Origin: Desulfomonile tiedjei DSM 6799
GTDB taxonomy: Bacteria; Desulfobacterota; Desulfomonilia; Desulfomonilales; Desulfomonilaceae
Length of the DNA stretch: 64,000 nucleotides
NCBI RefSeq assembly: GCF_000266945.1
Contig: NC_018025.1
Coordinates: 744,001 to 808,000 of the forward strand
Direction of reading: 5' to 3'
A program made the position numbers and the translations under genes. Under the pieces are notes generated by a model that had not been told where the DNA came from, searched no databases, and was given only the letters and a program-made list of their open reading frames with translations. Position 1 is the first letter of the stretch. Each line of letters starts with the position of its first letter. Below, one piece after another: positions 34,031 through 43,797 of this stretch.

Positions 34031-34064
34031 TTGACATGTCACATGTGGTGTGTGATATATCACA
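34031..34064 (+). promoter_or_regulatory. Promoter and palindromic operator of the GntR gene
   Basis: TTGACA (34031-34036) is followed after about 17 bp by a TATA-rich -10 region (34054). A perfect 14-bp palindrome TGTGATATATCACA (34051-34064) covers the -10 box, 16 bases before the start codon. This fits autorepression by the FadR-type regulator encoded downstream. Confidence 0.65.
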
Positions 34065-34079
34065 TCCTAAGGAGGGTGC

Positions 34080-34778
34080 ATGGAAGACGATCTTGGACTC
34101 GCAACTGTAGAGCAGCCGGCTCAACTCGCCGCATTGGCCTACGAATCACTTCACAGGTCTATACTCAGCGGCCGCTTGAAAGTCGGCTCCCTCCACAATG
34201 AGATGAAGCTGGCAAGGGAACTCGGCATATCTAGAACCCCAGTCAGGGAGGCCCTCCTTGAATTGGCTTCCCGGGGCCTCGTAGAAATTCTCCCCCGTAA
34301 GGGAATTCGCGTTAAGCTTTTCACTGAAAAGGATGTTCACGAAGTATTTCAGATCCGAGAGATCATGGAAGTGGGTCTCATCGAATCGGTGGTAAGGCAA
34401 GGATGTGCGGGGCGATTGTCGGATCTTGAGGCAGCGCTGGAGCAGCAGCAGTCAGAGGCCGACAAAGGCAATCACCAGGGATTTCTCACGGCCGATCGAT
34501 TATTTCACAGCACTCTGTGTCAGCTCGCAGATAATAACCGTTTATCGGCTATCCTGGAGAACCTTCGCGATCTTATCCACGTCATGGGAGCCGAAGCACT
34601 TCTGCAGCAGGGAAGATTCAACGAGGTCGTCGCGGAGCATCGTGAAATTTGCCAGTATCTCAAAATGGGAAACGCGGAAGAAGCACGAGGTGCCGTGGTC
34701 CGACACTTGCTGCGATCCAAGAATGCCGTACTAGAACAATACCGCCAGCATCACACCATCACCGAGGATTCTCGTTAG
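34080..34778 (+). CDS. GntR family regulator, FadR subfamily (FCD domain)
   Basis: 232 aa; AAGGAGG lies five bases before the ATG. N-terminal winged helix (YESLHRSILSGRLKVGSLHN, LARELGISRTPVREALLELA) and a C-terminal all-helical FCD ligand domain with the usual metal-binding region (DRLFHSTLCQLADNN, AEHREICQYL). FadR-type regulators respond to carboxylic acid metabolites. It opens a long same-strand run of catabolic genes and probably represses them until the substrate is present (inference). Confidence 0.93.
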   Translation: MEDDLGLATVEQPAQLAALAYESLHRSILSGRLKVGSLHNEMKLARELGISRTPVREALLELASRGLVEILPRKGIRVKLFTEKDVHEVFQIREIMEVGLIESVVRQGCAGRLSDLEAALEQQQSEADKGNHQGFLTADRLFHSTLCQLADNNRLSAILENLRDLIHVMGAEALLQQGRFNEVVAEHREICQYLKMGNAEEARGAVVRHLLRSKNAVLEQYRQHHTITEDSR

Positions 34779-34822
34779 CCGATCCATCCCTTGTCTCACC
34801 AGGGTCGGCCCAGGAGTGAACA

Positions 34823-35722
34823 ATGAGGATTCGTTCGTTTGAGTATCATTCGTGCTCCAACGTCCAGGAGGCACTCGAATTTCTTAACGAGTATGGGTCA
34901 GACGCAAGAGTACTCGCCGGGGGCACTGACCTGGTTCTCGCCTTAAAAGCCAAAAAAATCAGACCTCCTCATGTTGTAAATATCGTCGATATTCCCGATC
35001 TGGATTACATCAGCAATTCGTCCGGAGCCATACGCATTGGTGCCCTGGCAAAACATGCGAGGATCACGTCGAGTTCCTTGCTGAAGGAGCATCTGTCTGC
35101 TCTTGGCAATGCCGCTGGGCTCATAGGTTCATGGCAACTCCGGAATGTCGGCACCATCGGGGGCAATCTGTGTAACGCCTCGCCGTCTGCGGATTCGGCT
35201 CCGCCATTGCTTGCCGCTGAAGCTGAAGCAGTCGTTCTTGATTCCAGAGGTGAATATCGGATTCCGATGAAGGATTTCTTTGTCGGTCCGGGGACCACTC
35301 GAATGAAGCCGACTCAGCTTCTCAAGGAAATCGTGATTCCGCTTAAGCAGGGAGGGGCGTGTCATAGCGTCTATCTGAAACTCAAAAGGAAAAAGGCGGT
35401 CGATCTAGCGCTGGTAGGCGTCTGCGTGCAAGCGCAACTCGATGAAGTCGGAGGCACGTTAAAGAGCGTCACAATCGCTCTTGGCGGAGTTGCTCCCACT
35501 CCTGTTCGAGCAGATGAGGCGGAAAAGATGCTCGTTGGTGTCACTCTGAAGCAAGCTCTTGAGATGCTGCCGGAGGTAGCCGAAGCAGCGATAGCCGTTA
35601 CGCGCCCCATAAGCGACGTGCGCGCAACTGCCGCATATCGCAAAGACATGGTACGAGTCTATGTGAGCAGAGCAGCCGGGGAGGTGTTCCAGTGCCTATC
35701 AGCGAGGATGGAGGACCAATGA
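34823..35722 (+). CDS. FAD-binding subunit of molybdenum hydroxylase 1 (CoxM-like)
   Basis: 299 aa. FAD motifs VLAGGTDLVLALKAKK (about 31) and GTIGGNLCNASPSADSAPPL (about 110). No extra 4Fe-4S insertion, in contrast to the subunit at 529. It transfers electrons from the iron-sulfur subunit to an acceptor. Gene order FAD, FeS, Mo with ATGA overlap makes this a three-subunit xanthine dehydrogenase/CO dehydrogenase family enzyme. Confidence 0.94.
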   Translation: MRIRSFEYHSCSNVQEALEFLNEYGSDARVLAGGTDLVLALKAKKIRPPHVVNIVDIPDLDYISNSSGAIRIGALAKHARITSSSLLKEHLSALGNAAGLIGSWQLRNVGTIGGNLCNASPSADSAPPLLAAEAEAVVLDSRGEYRIPMKDFFVGPGTTRMKPTQLLKEIVIPLKQGGACHSVYLKLKRKKAVDLALVGVCVQAQLDEVGGTLKSVTIALGGVAPTPVRADEAEKMLVGVTLKQALEMLPEVAEAAIAVTRPISDVRATAAYRKDMVRVYVSRAAGEVFQCLSARMEDQ

Positions 35723-36216
35723 AAACGCGGATTTCTGTAACAGTCAACGGTGAGAAACACGAACTGGAGATTAAACCGAATCGGACTCTCGCCGATCTCA
35801 TACGTATCGACTTGGGGTTGACTGGAACCAAGAAAGGATGCGGCCAAGGGAAGTGCGGAACCTGCACTGTGCTGCTTGAAGGAAAACCGGTCAACTCGTG
35901 TCTTATTCTGGCTCCTCAGGTAAATGGGAAGTCGGTTGTAACCATCGAAGGTTTGGCGAACGGTGAAAAACACCCCCTGCAGAGGGCCTTTGCGGAAAAA
36001 GGAGCCATCCAATGCGGATTTTGCACTCCCGGCATGATCATGACCGCAAAGGCGCTCCTCGACCAGAACCCTCATCCCACTGAGATGCAGATCAAAGAGG
36101 CAATTGGCGGGAACCTTTGTCGTTGCACCGGATATGCAAAGATTGTGGATGCGATCGATGCTGCGGCCGACATTATGAATGATGCTGCAGTCGAAATTGG
36201 AGGCCGCGATGTCTGA
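35719..36216 (+). CDS. 2Fe-2S subunit of molybdenum hydroxylase 1 (CoxS-like)
   Basis: 165 aa from ATG 35719, overlapping the previous stop and preceded by GGAGGA. Two 2Fe-2S sites: [14 protein letters not shown] with NSC, and [10 protein letters not shown] with LCRCTGY. Length and motifs are standard. It links the molybdenum site of the next gene product to the FAD subunit. Confidence 0.95.
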   Translation: MKTRISVTVNGEKHELEIKPNRTLADLIRIDLGLTGTKKGCGQGKCGTCTVLLEGKPVNSCLILAPQVNGKSVVTIEGLANGEKHPLQRAFAEKGAIQCGFCTPGMIMTAKALLDQNPHPTEMQIKEAIGGNLCRCTGYAKIVDAIDAAADIMNDAAVEIGGRDV

Positions 36217-38485
36217 ATTCAGAGTTGTCGGCAAGTCGCTTCCCCAGATTGACGCTCTTCAAAAAGCCATCGGTGAAACAAGGTACGTCTCGGACATCAC
36301 ATTACCGAGGATGCTATACGGTCGTATTCTTCGTAGCCCTTATCCCCACGCTCGGATCCGAAATATTGACGTGTCTCGGGCTGAAGCGCTTCCTGGCGTA
36401 AAATCTGTCATCACCTATGCTGACACGCCCGCAGTAAGATTTGGCCCGCGATCCGAAGACTGGACGATCCTGGCGAATACCAAAGCGATCTTCGAAGGTG
36501 ATGAAATAGCCGCTGTGGCCGCTGTTGACGAAGATGTCGCCGAAGAAGCTTTGGAGCTCATCACGGTTGATTACGAACCGATTCCCGGCGTTTTCGATCC
36601 TCTGGATGCGATGGCTCCAGATGCTCCTCTTGTTCACGACGACAAACCCGGAAACATTGCCGCTGAGTTTTCCATTCAGGCAGGTGATGTGGACGATGCT
36701 CTCAAGCGTTCTCATTTCGTTTATGAGGCACGCTACTTCACCAACCAGGTGTACCAGGCATACCTGGAACCTATGGGAGCTGTCGCTCAAACAGATATAT
36801 CAGGGCGTCTTACGCTGTGGGTCGGCACCCAGATCCCCAACATGATGCGGATGAGCTATGCCAAAGCTTTGAGTATGGCTCCGGAAGACATTCGCATTGT
36901 CGTGCCGGATTATGGCGGAGCTTTCGGCGCCAAAATGGAAAACAATTCACATCTGGTGGCTGCTGTTCTCGCCAGGAAATCCGGACGACCTGTTAAGGTG
37001 ATCAATCCCCGCCAGGATGATTTCCTCGCCGGAAATCCCCGTGTCCCCATGTATATCGACATAAAGCTGGGGGTGGATTCCGACGGTATTCTCACCGGTA
37101 AAGACGTCAAAATTGTCGGTGGAAACGGCGCCCGCACCGTGTATGGGCCTGCCATTGTCTCCACCGCGTGCTATCGAGTCGATTCACTTTATCGTTTCAA
37201 GCACGTCCGGGCCAAAGGCTACACCGTCTATACGAACACGATTCCCACTGGCTGTTTCAGGGGTTTCGGTAATTCTCAATCAACATTCGCTTTGGAATCT
37301 TCGCTGGACGCGATCGCAGAAGAATTGAGCATGGATCCCATCGAGCTGCGGATGAAGAATGCGATAGGCCCGAATGAAGTAAGCGTCCATGGCTGGAAAA
37401 TAGGGAGTAACGGCCTCCGAGAATGCATGACGAGAGCAGCGGAAAGCGCACAATGGTCCGAAAAACGGTCCCAAAAGAAACCTTTCAGAGGCATTGGCCT
37501 TGCATGCTGTAATCACGTGTCAGGAAACAGGGCTTTTGCCAGAGAATTCGATGGAGGCTCAGGAATCATCCGAGTGGGACGTGACGGCCGAGTCACCCTT
37601 TATCATGGCGAGTCCGATATGGGGCAAGGTCAAAAGACTGCATTCGCTCAGATCGCTGCTGAAAAACTCGGCATCTCTCTTGAGCAAATCGAAGTCGCCG
37701 TTGTCGATACCGACGTATCTCCTTTCGGGCTGGGAAGCTTCGCCACCAGAGGGACTACCATCGGCGGTAATGGCGTGCTCTCTGCCGCAACGGAAGCTTT
37801 TCGTCAATTGGCGGGCGTCGCCGCGGACATGTTGGAGGCCAACGAGGACGACATTGTCGCTGCGAACGGTAAGTTCTTCGTCAAGGGGTCACCCGAAAAA
37901 TACATTTTGTTCAAGGAAGTGGCAAATCAGGCATCGACGAGTAGAGGAGGGGCGCCTCTGATTGCAGTAGGCAGTTACATTCCCCCGACGCAACTTCCCG
38001 ACCCCGTAACAAAATACGGCAATATATCGCCTGCTTACCCCTTTGGGTGCCACATCGCCGAAGTTGAAGTCGATCCGGAGACAGGGGAGATAACCGTGGT
38101 GAACTTTGTGGCAGCCCACGATGTAGGTAGAGCCATCAATCCTATGGCAACAGAGGGACAGATCGAAGGTGGTGTGGTTCAGGGACTGGGTTGGACGTTA
38201 ATGGAGAAGATGGTGGTAGAAAACGGCCATCTTGTTAACCCGAGCTTTCTTGACTACGAAATACCAGGCCCTCTCGATGTCCCTAAAATAACTCCTTTAC
38301 TGATTGAGTCCATTGAACCCGAAGGACCTTACGGTGCCAAGGGAATAGGGGAACCGGCGCTCAACCCGAGCATGGCTGCCATAACCAATGCCATTTATAA
38401 TGCCACCGGCGTGCGCATTCTCGCTCTTCCGGTCACTGCGGAAAAGTTGCTAAGCGAGTTGCACAAGCTAAGTGCGAATAAGTGA
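36209..38485 (+). CDS. Molybdopterin-binding subunit of molybdenum hydroxylase 1
   Basis: 758 aa from ATG 36209, five bases after GGAGG and overlapping the FeS gene. An a/b hammerhead domain comes first, then cofactor-binding motifs YGGAFGAKM, CFRGFGNSQ and the active-site glutamate motif GAKGIGEPA near the C-terminus. The CoxL active loop with its cysteine (AYxCSFR) is absent: the matching loop reads TGCFRGFGNS. So this is a hydroxylase of organic substrates, not CO dehydrogenase. Context points to an aromatic N-heterocycle or its derivative (inference). Confidence 0.93.
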   Translation: MSEFRVVGKSLPQIDALQKAIGETRYVSDITLPRMLYGRILRSPYPHARIRNIDVSRAEALPGVKSVITYADTPAVRFGPRSEDWTILANTKAIFEGDEIAAVAAVDEDVAEEALELITVDYEPIPGVFDPLDAMAPDAPLVHDDKPGNIAAEFSIQAGDVDDALKRSHFVYEARYFTNQVYQAYLEPMGAVAQTDISGRLTLWVGTQIPNMMRMSYAKALSMAPEDIRIVVPDYGGAFGAKMENNSHLVAAVLARKSGRPVKVINPRQDDFLAGNPRVPMYIDIKLGVDSDGILTGKDVKIVGGNGARTVYGPAIVSTACYRVDSLYRFKHVRAKGYTVYTNTIPTGCFRGFGNSQSTFALESSLDAIAEELSMDPIELRMKNAIGPNEVSVHGWKIGSNGLRECMTRAAESAQWSEKRSQKKPFRGIGLACCNHVSGNRAFAREFDGGSGIIRVGRDGRVTLYHGESDMGQGQKTAFAQIAAEKLGISLEQIEVAVVDTDVSPFGLGSFATRGTTIGGNGVLSAATEAFRQLAGVAADMLEANEDDIVAANGKFFVKGSPEKYILFKEVANQASTSRGGAPLIAVGSYIPPTQLPDPVTKYGNISPAYPFGCHIAEVEVDPETGEITVVNFVAAHDVGRAINPMATEGQIEGGVVQGLGWTLMEKMVVENGHLVNPSFLDYEIPGPLDVPKITPLLIESIEPEGPYGAKGIGEPALNPSMAAITNAIYNATGVRILALPVTAEKLLSELHKLSANK

Positions 38486-38656
38486 ATTTTACCTAGCTTA
38501 CAGTTTATTCTCAGCGTTTCACTCCTGACCGCCATGCGTACGTGGGTGCAAGACCCACGATAACTATTAATCGTATATTTTCCTGAGAAATGGTTTGGCA
38601 ACATTGCCCACTTTGGAAATCTGAACAGAAGGGCATCCAGACGAGAGGAGTAGGAA

Positions 38657-39697
38657 ATGAGAAGAAGGTGCGTTGTAGTGTTGGCGGTCTGTGCAGCCGT
38701 CACGATGCTGTTAGCTCTAATGGTAGGCCCGGTCTCGGCCGCGGACAAGACGTTTAAATGGCGTATGCAGACTTATGCATCATCGGGAACACCCGGGTTC
38801 CAGTCTCAGAAGATCGCACTGGAACACTTGAAAAAAGCTACGAACGGAAGACTTGACGTGACGCTTTTTGGGGTTGGTACCCTGGTCGGTCTCAGCGAGA
38901 TGTTGGAAGCCATCGGGAAGCGGAATTTCGAAGTGGGCCACAATGTGGACGCGTTCTTTGCAGGTAAAGATCCCGGTTTTGCTCCGATCTTTAGCGCCAT
39001 TGGTCTCTGGACGGACCCGAGGGAAGTTCGGGTATGGATCGAGGCCTTTGGTGGTAAGGAGCTCATGAAAAAGGCTTACGCCAAGTACAATGTTCATTAT
39101 GCGGGGTCGACACTGATCGGAGCCGAACCGATCATGTCGAAAAAACCGTTGAAGACCCTTGAGGACTTCAAAGGCTTGAAGATTAGAACACCCAGTGGTC
39201 TGACGGCCATGCTGTTCGAGAAACTTGGAGCGGTCCCTGTGGCTCTGGCTGGTAGCGAAATATATTCAGCTCTGGATACCAACGTGATTGACGCTGCCGA
39301 ATTCACCACACTTGGTGAGAATGTTCAAATGGGTCTTCATGAAGTCACCAAGTACGTTCTTTATCCGTCTTTTCACGGTCCTATAGCGGTGGTCAATATC
39401 GGCGTCAATATGGATGCCTGGAAAAGTCTGCCACCGGATCTTCAGGTCGCGTTCGAGATGATGGTGAAGGAAGCTGATTACCTGTATGACATACTTTCAG
39501 CCGCATCCGACTATAAAGCTCTGGCCGAGATCAAGAAGAAGGGCCTGCAGGTCGACAATCTTTCTCCGCAGGATATGGAAAAAGCCAAGCTTCTTTCGAT
39601 GGAAGTGGCCCTTGAATTTGCCAAGAAAAGTGAACTGTCAAAAGAGGTCATAGATTCCATTCTCAACTTCCTTCGAGTGGGAGACAAAATCAAGTAG
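38657..39697 (+). CDS. dctP: TRAP transporter solute-binding protein (DctP)
   Basis: 346 aa; GAGGAG precedes the ATG. Sec signal ending GPVSAADK. The mature protein has the DctP fold, with the family segment SKKPLKTLEDFKGLKIRTPS and the ligand-facing DAAEFTT region (residues ~210). TRAP systems import organic acids with a sodium gradient. Together with the next two genes it is a complete transporter, probably for the substrate of the surrounding catabolic genes. Confidence 0.93.
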   Translation: MRRRCVVVLAVCAAVTMLLALMVGPVSAADKTFKWRMQTYASSGTPGFQSQKIALEHLKKATNGRLDVTLFGVGTLVGLSEMLEAIGKRNFEVGHNVDAFFAGKDPGFAPIFSAIGLWTDPREVRVWIEAFGGKELMKKAYAKYNVHYAGSTLIGAEPIMSKKPLKTLEDFKGLKIRTPSGLTAMLFEKLGAVPVALAGSEIYSALDTNVIDAAEFTTLGENVQMGLHEVTKYVLYPSFHGPIAVVNIGVNMDAWKSLPPDLQVAFEMMVKEADYLYDILSAASDYKALAEIKKKGLQVDNLSPQDMEKAKLLSMEVALEFAKKSELSKEVIDSILNFLRVGDKIK

Positions 39698-39860
39698 GTT
39701 TGAACACCCCACTCGGACTATTCCTCGGACACGCGTACCAACCGTTTTACGCTGCTGTCCGTCAGTGCTGGGCCTTGGCACTCTTTCAAGGCCTGGCACG
39801 CCAAGAACCGGGCTGTCTCAGCGTGTCAGTGGAATAGTGACAAAGTGATGTGAGGTAAAT

Positions 39861-40367
39861 ATGGAGAAACTTGTCTCGGCAATAGACCACATTAGTGAGT
39901 GTCAAGGGAAAATCTTTTCCGTACTCTTGCTCGTGGTGACTCTACAAGTGTGTTACGAGGTTTTGCGGCGGTATTTTTTCGGATCCCCGACAATATGGGG
40001 ACTTGAACTCACCGAGTTTCTCTGTGCAATCATGTATATCATGGGTGGAGCATATGCCTCTGTAACAGATGCTCACATCAAGGTGGATGTGTTCTCTTCC
40101 CTGTGGTCGCCTAAAACGAGGGCACTAATAGACGTGTTCGTCACTGATGTGGTCTTCTTTCTGTTTTGCGGTGTGCTCGTTTGGCAAAGTGCTGTGTGGG
40201 CATGGGAAGCAATCGCATCAGGAATTACTACCGGCAGCATGTGGGACCCTCCTGTCTGGCCTGCTCGTGGAATCCTCTTTCTGGGCTCTGTAACTCTCTT
40301 TCTGCAGGGTTTTGCCAAGTTCGTCAGAGATATCCAGGTAGCTCTAGGCAAAAGGAGCGTGACATGA
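39861..40367 (+). CDS. dctQ: TRAP transporter small permease (DctQ)
   Basis: 168 aa with four membrane helices, the size and layout of DctQ. A 163-bp gap without a gene separates it from dctP; GAGGTAA precedes the ATG. It overlaps dctM by ATGA. Confidence 0.92.
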   Translation: MEKLVSAIDHISECQGKIFSVLLLVVTLQVCYEVLRRYFFGSPTIWGLELTEFLCAIMYIMGGAYASVTDAHIKVDVFSSLWSPKTRALIDVFVTDVVFFLFCGVLVWQSAVWAWEAIASGITTGSMWDPPVWPARGILFLGSVTLFLQGFAKFVRDIQVALGKRSVT

Positions 40368-41680
40368 GTCCGGCTGAAATCACCATCCTGATGTTCGGTT
40401 CCTTCTTTATCCTACTCATGGTCGGAGTGCCACTTGCATGGACCACGGCTGCTCTGGGACTGTTTTTCACCTATTTCCTCTGGGGAGTGGGGAACCTCAA
40501 TATCATCGTATTGCGCATTTACGATGTCATGGGTAGTTTCAGCCTTGTCGCCATACCTCTATTCGTCTTCATGGGCAACATACTCCAACAGTCTGGAATA
40601 GCGGAAGATCTCTTTCATGCGATTCACGTCTGGCTCGGTCGCCTAAAAGGAGGTTTGGCAGCAGCTACTATCGTCCTATGTTGCATCTTGGGAGCGATGA
40701 TCGGCACCGCCGGAGCGGATATCACTATTACCGGACTCATATGTCTTCCTTTCATGCTTCAGCGCGGATATGACCGTAAGATGGCTCTAGGAGCTATCGC
40801 TTCGGGTGGCGCTCTCGGTGTCCTTATTCCGCCGAGCATCATGTTTATCATCTACGGCGTCACCACCGGTCAATCTATCGGCAAACTCTTCATGGGCGGT
40901 ATCGGACCGGGATTGCTGTTCGGGGGGCTCTATATTGTTTACATTTTGACCAAATGTCATCTGAATCCAACTGCGGGGCCTCCGGCGACAGAAGATGAAA
41001 GAAACATGACGTTTCGCGAAAAATTGGGCCTGACCCGATCGTTGTTACTACCGATCCTCCTGATCATTGCAGTAATGGGAGCGATATTTTTCGGAGTAGC
41101 CACCCCTGGCGAAGCATCAGGAATAGGTGCACTCGGAGCGTTAGTCTGTGCAGCAGTACGGAAGACGTTGACCTGGGGCAACCTGAAGCAAAGTCTTTTT
41201 GCAACTATGAAGACTGTTGGACTGATTATGTGGATCGTATTCGGAGCAATGGTGTTCATCTGCACGTACACGCTTGCCGGCGGCGCCGAATTCGTCAGAG
41301 AGAGCTTGACAGCGCTTCCCCTCGGCCCATGGGGAATCCTCATTCTGATGCAACTCATTCTCCTGGCTCTCGGCATGGTTCTGGACATCATTGGAATTAC
41401 CGTATTGTTTGCTCCCATGTTCGTTCCAGTAATCAAGGAGTTGGGATTCGATCCTTTGTGGTTCGGGGTTCTATTCAATTTGAACTTGCAGATAGCATAT
41501 CTTTCGCCACCATTCGGCTACTCCCTGTTTTATCTCAAAGGAGTTGCCCCGTCTGACGTTACAATGACAGAGTTGTACAAGTCAGCTCTACCGTTCATGC
41601 TTCTGCAAGTGATTGGCATGATAATCTGTATGCTGTTTCCCCCGGTTATCACCTGGTTACCCAGCGTGATGATTAAATAA
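40364..41680 (+). CDS. dctM: TRAP transporter large permease (DctM)
   Basis: 438 aa from ATG 40364, overlapping the dctQ stop; the frame is open upstream inside dctQ. About twelve membrane helices. Typical DctM segments include IALFVFMGNILQQSGIA-like PLFVFMGNILQQSGIAEDLF and GALGVLIPPSIMFIIYGV. It forms the channel that couples sodium to uptake of the ligand held by DctP. Confidence 0.93.
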   Translation: MSPAEITILMFGSFFILLMVGVPLAWTTAALGLFFTYFLWGVGNLNIIVLRIYDVMGSFSLVAIPLFVFMGNILQQSGIAEDLFHAIHVWLGRLKGGLAAATIVLCCILGAMIGTAGADITITGLICLPFMLQRGYDRKMALGAIASGGALGVLIPPSIMFIIYGVTTGQSIGKLFMGGIGPGLLFGGLYIVYILTKCHLNPTAGPPATEDERNMTFREKLGLTRSLLLPILLIIAVMGAIFFGVATPGEASGIGALGALVCAAVRKTLTWGNLKQSLFATMKTVGLIMWIVFGAMVFICTYTLAGGAEFVRESLTALPLGPWGILILMQLILLALGMVLDIIGITVLFAPMFVPVIKELGFDPLWFGVLFNLNLQIAYLSPPFGYSLFYLKGVAPSDVTMTELYKSALPFMLLQVIGMIICMLFPPVITWLPSVMIK

Positions 41681-41809
41681 GAGAGCGTCAGGCACACGCA
41701 ACCTTATTGTGGGATCGTTAGACAAACCAGCCGGGCGTGAGCTGTCCGGCCCAGGACTCCCTGAGGAGTGAGAATACTGAAGTCGAAAATTCAAGGAGGA
41801 GCTTGACTA

Positions 41810-42151
41810 ATGCCTAAACCCGAAATCGAATTCATCGATTGCGACCTGAAGTACGAGTGGCGCCCCGTGGAAGGGGATAAATATGGCATTATGGAAAAAA
41901 TCCTGTCCCACGATCCGGAAACCGGCGACTATACTCGTTTGCTAAAATTTCCTCCAGGTACTGAAACCGAAGAAACGCTGGTTCATGATTTCTGGGAAGA
42001 AGTTTGGATCGTGGAGGGTTCGTTGTACGATATCGCTAAGGAGCAAACCTTCCTGGCCGGTTATTATGCATGTCGACCCCCGGGAATGATTCATGGACCC
42101 TACAGGATTCCTTACGGCTGTGTCACTTTCGAGCAGCGGTATTACAAATGA
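41810..42151 (+). CDS. Cupin-domain protein
   Basis: 113 aa, AAGGAGG before the ATG. A single cupin barrel: HDFWEEVWIVEGSLYD contains the first motif (His/Glu ligands) and PPGMIHGPYRIPYG the second with its histidine. It most likely binds a metal and acts on a small molecule or as a tautomerase/isomerase. Small cupins of this kind are common in organic acid catabolic operons; the exact reaction cannot be read from sequence. Confidence 0.82.
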   Translation: MPKPEIEFIDCDLKYEWRPVEGDKYGIMEKILSHDPETGDYTRLLKFPPGTETEETLVHDFWEEVWIVEGSLYDIAKEQTFLAGYYACRPPGMIHGPYRIPYGCVTFEQRYYK

Positions 42152-42236
42152 TGGGGCCAGTGCACTCCATTGGTAACCGAAGCCTTAAATCCGCAGCAAG
42201 GATTTGGCCTGCTGATGGATATAAAGGGGGGTTTTC

Positions 42237-42932
42237 TTGAACATAGTAATAGATGTGATCCATGGCGGTGAAGCTCATCAGTGGAGTTTCGAATTCTCAC
42301 GAATGGTGAATGCCGGATATGTCGGCCGCAACCAGGATGAAGTGAGACGCCATATCGAAGAATTGGCAGTGAAGGGAATACCGGGTCCAAAGAAGACGCC
42401 AACTCTCTACCCTGTTATCACCAGAGCACTGCAAACCGATCCGTTGGTGGAGGTTTACGGTGCCGCAACTTCCGGCGAAATTGAATATGTGTTGCTGGTG
42501 GAGAATGAAGAAAAAGTCTTGGTAGGGCTCGGTAGCGACCATACAGACAGGCATCTGGAAGAGACGGATATCCCCAGGGCCAAGCAGATCTGCCCAAATA
42601 TCATGAGCAAGCAAGTCTGGCTACTCTCAGATGTGGAAGATCACTGGGACGATCTCATTATGCGGAGCCGGGCTGTGTCCGAAGGCAAGGAAGTTCCTTA
42701 TCAGGAAGGTCGCCTTGGGCTACTCATGAGTCCAAGACAGTTGATGGCCTTTATCAAGTCGGAAATAGGTCCCCTGGATAACACAGTTATCTTCTCCGGT
42801 ACACTGGGCATGCTCACCGGCGACTTCGTTTGCGGTGAACGCTTCCTGGGAGAACTCGTAGATGAACGACTGAACAGGCGTTTAACGCTTGAATATGAAG
42901 TCAGCAAGCTTGACTATGTAAATCTGGACTAG
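42237..42932 (+). CDS. DUF2848 family protein (fumarylacetoacetate hydrolase-like)
   Basis: 231 aa from a TTG start preceded by a GGGGGG ribosome site. The GLGSDHTDRHLEE segment and the RQLMAFIKSEIGPL region match the DUF2848 family, related to fumarylacetoacetate hydrolases that cleave C-C bonds or decarboxylate ring-opened acids. In this operon it could process a ring-cleavage product (inference). Family assignment is from memory of the motif. Confidence 0.82.
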   Translation: MNIVIDVIHGGEAHQWSFEFSRMVNAGYVGRNQDEVRRHIEELAVKGIPGPKKTPTLYPVITRALQTDPLVEVYGAATSGEIEYVLLVENEEKVLVGLGSDHTDRHLEETDIPRAKQICPNIMSKQVWLLSDVEDHWDDLIMRSRAVSEGKEVPYQEGRLGLLMSPRQLMAFIKSEIGPLDNTVIFSGTLGMLTGDFVCGERFLGELVDERLNRRLTLEYEVSKLDYVNLD

Positions 42933-42954
42933 TCATTTGAGGAGATGGTCGGCC

Positions 42955-43746
42955 ATGAAGGTCTCATCAATACAGATGGCGGTTGTTGAAGGAAATAAAA
43001 CCGCCACCATCGAAAAAGCTTTGGAACTGATCCGCAAGGAACGAGAAGCCGATCTCATTATTCTACCTGAACTGTGGAATGTAGGATTTATGAGCTTCGA
43101 CCGATATGTCCCGGAGGCGGAAACCAAAGACGGACCGTTGTTAAATACGTTGAAAGACCTGGCGAGGGAGATGCAGGTTCATCTCCATACGGGTAGCTTC
43201 GTCGAAGAAGATAATGGACGCTACTACAATTCGAGTTATCTCTTATCGCCTGGTGGAGAGATCTTGGCCAACTATCGCAAGATCCATCTCTTCGGTTTTA
43301 ACTCAAAAGAAACACAGATCCTGAGCCCAGGCCACGAGGTAGTGGTGGCCGATACGAAGCTCGGAAAGCTGGGTATGGCGACATGTTACGACTTGAGATT
43401 CCCCGAACTCTTCCGTCGTATGGCTTTCATGGGCGCCGAGCTCTTTCTCGTGTGTTCTGCTTGGCCATACCCACGCCTCGAGCATTGGATAATGTTGAAT
43501 CGAGTGCGAGCCTTGGAAAACCTTTGCTTTCTCGTCTCATCCAACTCGGTTGGTCCCAATGCAGGAGCAAACTTCATGGGACACAGCATGATGGTGGACC
43601 CAATGGGAATAATCCTGACAAGCGGCGGTGACGAGGAAGTCACGCTCAGATACGATCTTGAGTTAAAGGATGTGGACAGGCATAGAGGCAGTTTTCCTGC
43701 TTTTTCAGACCGAGTGGATTGGTTGAATCCAGTGGGCTCGCAATAG
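42955..43746 (+). CDS. Nitrilase-superfamily amidohydrolase (carbon-nitrogen hydrolase)
   Basis: 263 aa from ATG 42955, about nine bases after GAGGAGA. The catalytic triad is complete: Glu39 (ILPELWNVGF), Lys109 (NYRKIHLF) and Cys144 (ATCYDLRFPE). Sequence around the triad is most like omega-amidases and related small amide hydrolases. It would hydrolyse an amide or carbamoyl compound, which fits the opening of a reduced lactam or a later amide step in N-heterocycle breakdown. Confidence 0.93.
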   Translation: MKVSSIQMAVVEGNKTATIEKALELIRKEREADLIILPELWNVGFMSFDRYVPEAETKDGPLLNTLKDLAREMQVHLHTGSFVEEDNGRYYNSSYLLSPGGEILANYRKIHLFGFNSKETQILSPGHEVVVADTKLGKLGMATCYDLRFPELFRRMAFMGAELFLVCSAWPYPRLEHWIMLNRVRALENLCFLVSSNSVGPNAGANFMGHSMMVDPMGIILTSGGDEEVTLRYDLELKDVDRHRGSFPAFSDRVDWLNPVGSQ

Positions 43747-43797
43747 GACTCTGTTTCAAACCAATCGAAACAGAGGGAGTAACGAGGAGTTTAGAAC

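Noticed and set aside
39790-39815. Possible sigma-54 promoter (TGGCACG) before dctQ
   Set aside because: The -12 GC element is missing at the required spacing; the sequence is inside an ordinary gap of the TRAP operon.
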